A stretch of DNA of 10,308 nucleotides, taken from Helicobacter sp. (GTDB taxonomy: Bacteria > Campylobacterota > Campylobacteria > Campylobacterales > Helicobacteraceae). The notes beneath the pieces are model-generated. The model was given only the letters and a program-made list of their open reading frames with translations. It did no database searches and was not told the origin of the DNA. The position numbers were made by a program, and so were the translations under genes. The stretch lies in NCBI RefSeq assembly GCF_029067145.1, contig NZ_JAIEFA010000003.1, forward strand, positions 1 to 10,308, given 5' to 3'. Shown here in pieces: positions 10,105 through 10,308 of the stretch (the stretch's first letter is position 1; each line of letters opens with the position of its first letter).

Positions 10105-10308
10105 AAGATGTGGCTTGTCTTTATGTTATCACATTTAATTATTCTTTCTTTTTTGATTAAAAGGAGCAGTTTAATTTGTGCTAATTTCTGCTTCCTAAAA
10201 CGATAAAGTAATGATAATATTTACAGAAAGTTACAATTTAAAATTATTATAATCTTAAATTTTATACAATTTCAGCCATTTTTTACTGAAAAATCGAAAG
10301 AATACAAA
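10064..10308. promoter_or_regulatory. AT-rich non-coding end of the window with promoter-like dyads
   Basis: No ORF of useful length is seen on either strand. It contains the right arm of the flanking inverted repeat (10089-10104). An imperfect hairpin joins AGGAGCAG (10162-10169) with CTGCTTCCT (10188-10196). TATAAT (10248-10253) lies within the dyad AATTTAAAATT (10235-10245) and AATCTTAAATT (10251-10261), which has one mismatch. TTTCAG (10270-10275) is opposite CTGAAA (10286-10291). No well-spaced -35 matches the TATAAT, which would suit a promoter needing an activator such as Mor. That link is inferred. Confidence 0.4.

Noticed and set aside
1..10308. tRNA genes, rRNA genes, CRISPR arrays and phage attachment ends
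   Set aside because: No cloverleaf, rRNA segment, regular spaced repeat array or recognisable phage terminus was found on reading both strands.

Overview
This window looks like the early (regulation and replication) half of a Mu-like transposable prophage in an AT-rich epsilonproteobacterium (Campylobacterota). An enterohepatic Helicobacter or a Campylobacter is most likely. The basis is base composition, codon style, strong AAAGGA-type ribosome sites, and gene content like the CJIE1-type Mu-like prophages of Campylobacter. The genus is an inference; no host gene is in view. Neither phage end nor any head or tail gene is visible.

Layout. Positions 1-206 are a non-coding control region with three inverted repeats. 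It leads into a small Ner/BcepMu-gp16-like DNA-binding protein (207-422) and a 51-residue protein (422-577). Next come the DDE transposase MuA (579-2864) and the target-site ATPase MuB (2956-3885), separated by a helically phased TTTAAA array and a hairpin. A small sigma-region-4-like protein follows (3945-4127). Then comes a run of small early genes, all on the plus strand: two very small ORFs, a Mu Gam-like DNA-end protector (4539-5024), a basic ORF, a conserved phage protein with a DUF2303 partner (5395-6470), two unknowns, a YopX-like protein, a DUF721/DciA-like protein, GemA/gp16 (7969-8397) and the Mor-type middle activator (8435-8722).

Downstream of mor is a two-gene minus-strand cassette: a secreted Cys-rich mini-protein (9414-9668) and a periplasmic endonuclease I/Dns-type DNase (8741-9412). 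A divergent 92-residue unknown gene (9785-10063) follows, lying inside a widely spaced 16-bp inverted repeat. The window ends in 245 AT-rich bases with promoter-like and dyad sequences.

How the genes work together: the Ner-like factor probably sets early transcription. MuA and MuB, with Gam, GemA and perhaps the DciA-like protein, carry out replicative transposition. Mor switches on the middle and late genes. The minus-strand nuclease cassette resembles a lysogeny-expressed moron that degrades incoming DNA.

The most unusual structures are non-coding or overlapping. (1) Two copies of a long, imperfect hairpin RNA with a conserved core but different stem sequences precede the genes at 4312 and 5395. 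(2) A complete 45-residue membrane-peptide ORF with its own ribosome site is nested out of frame in muA, next to an in-frame palindromic repeat. (3) A hairpin puts the mor ribosome site in its loop and the start codon in its stem, with a promoter-like sequence placed so that its transcripts would lack one arm.
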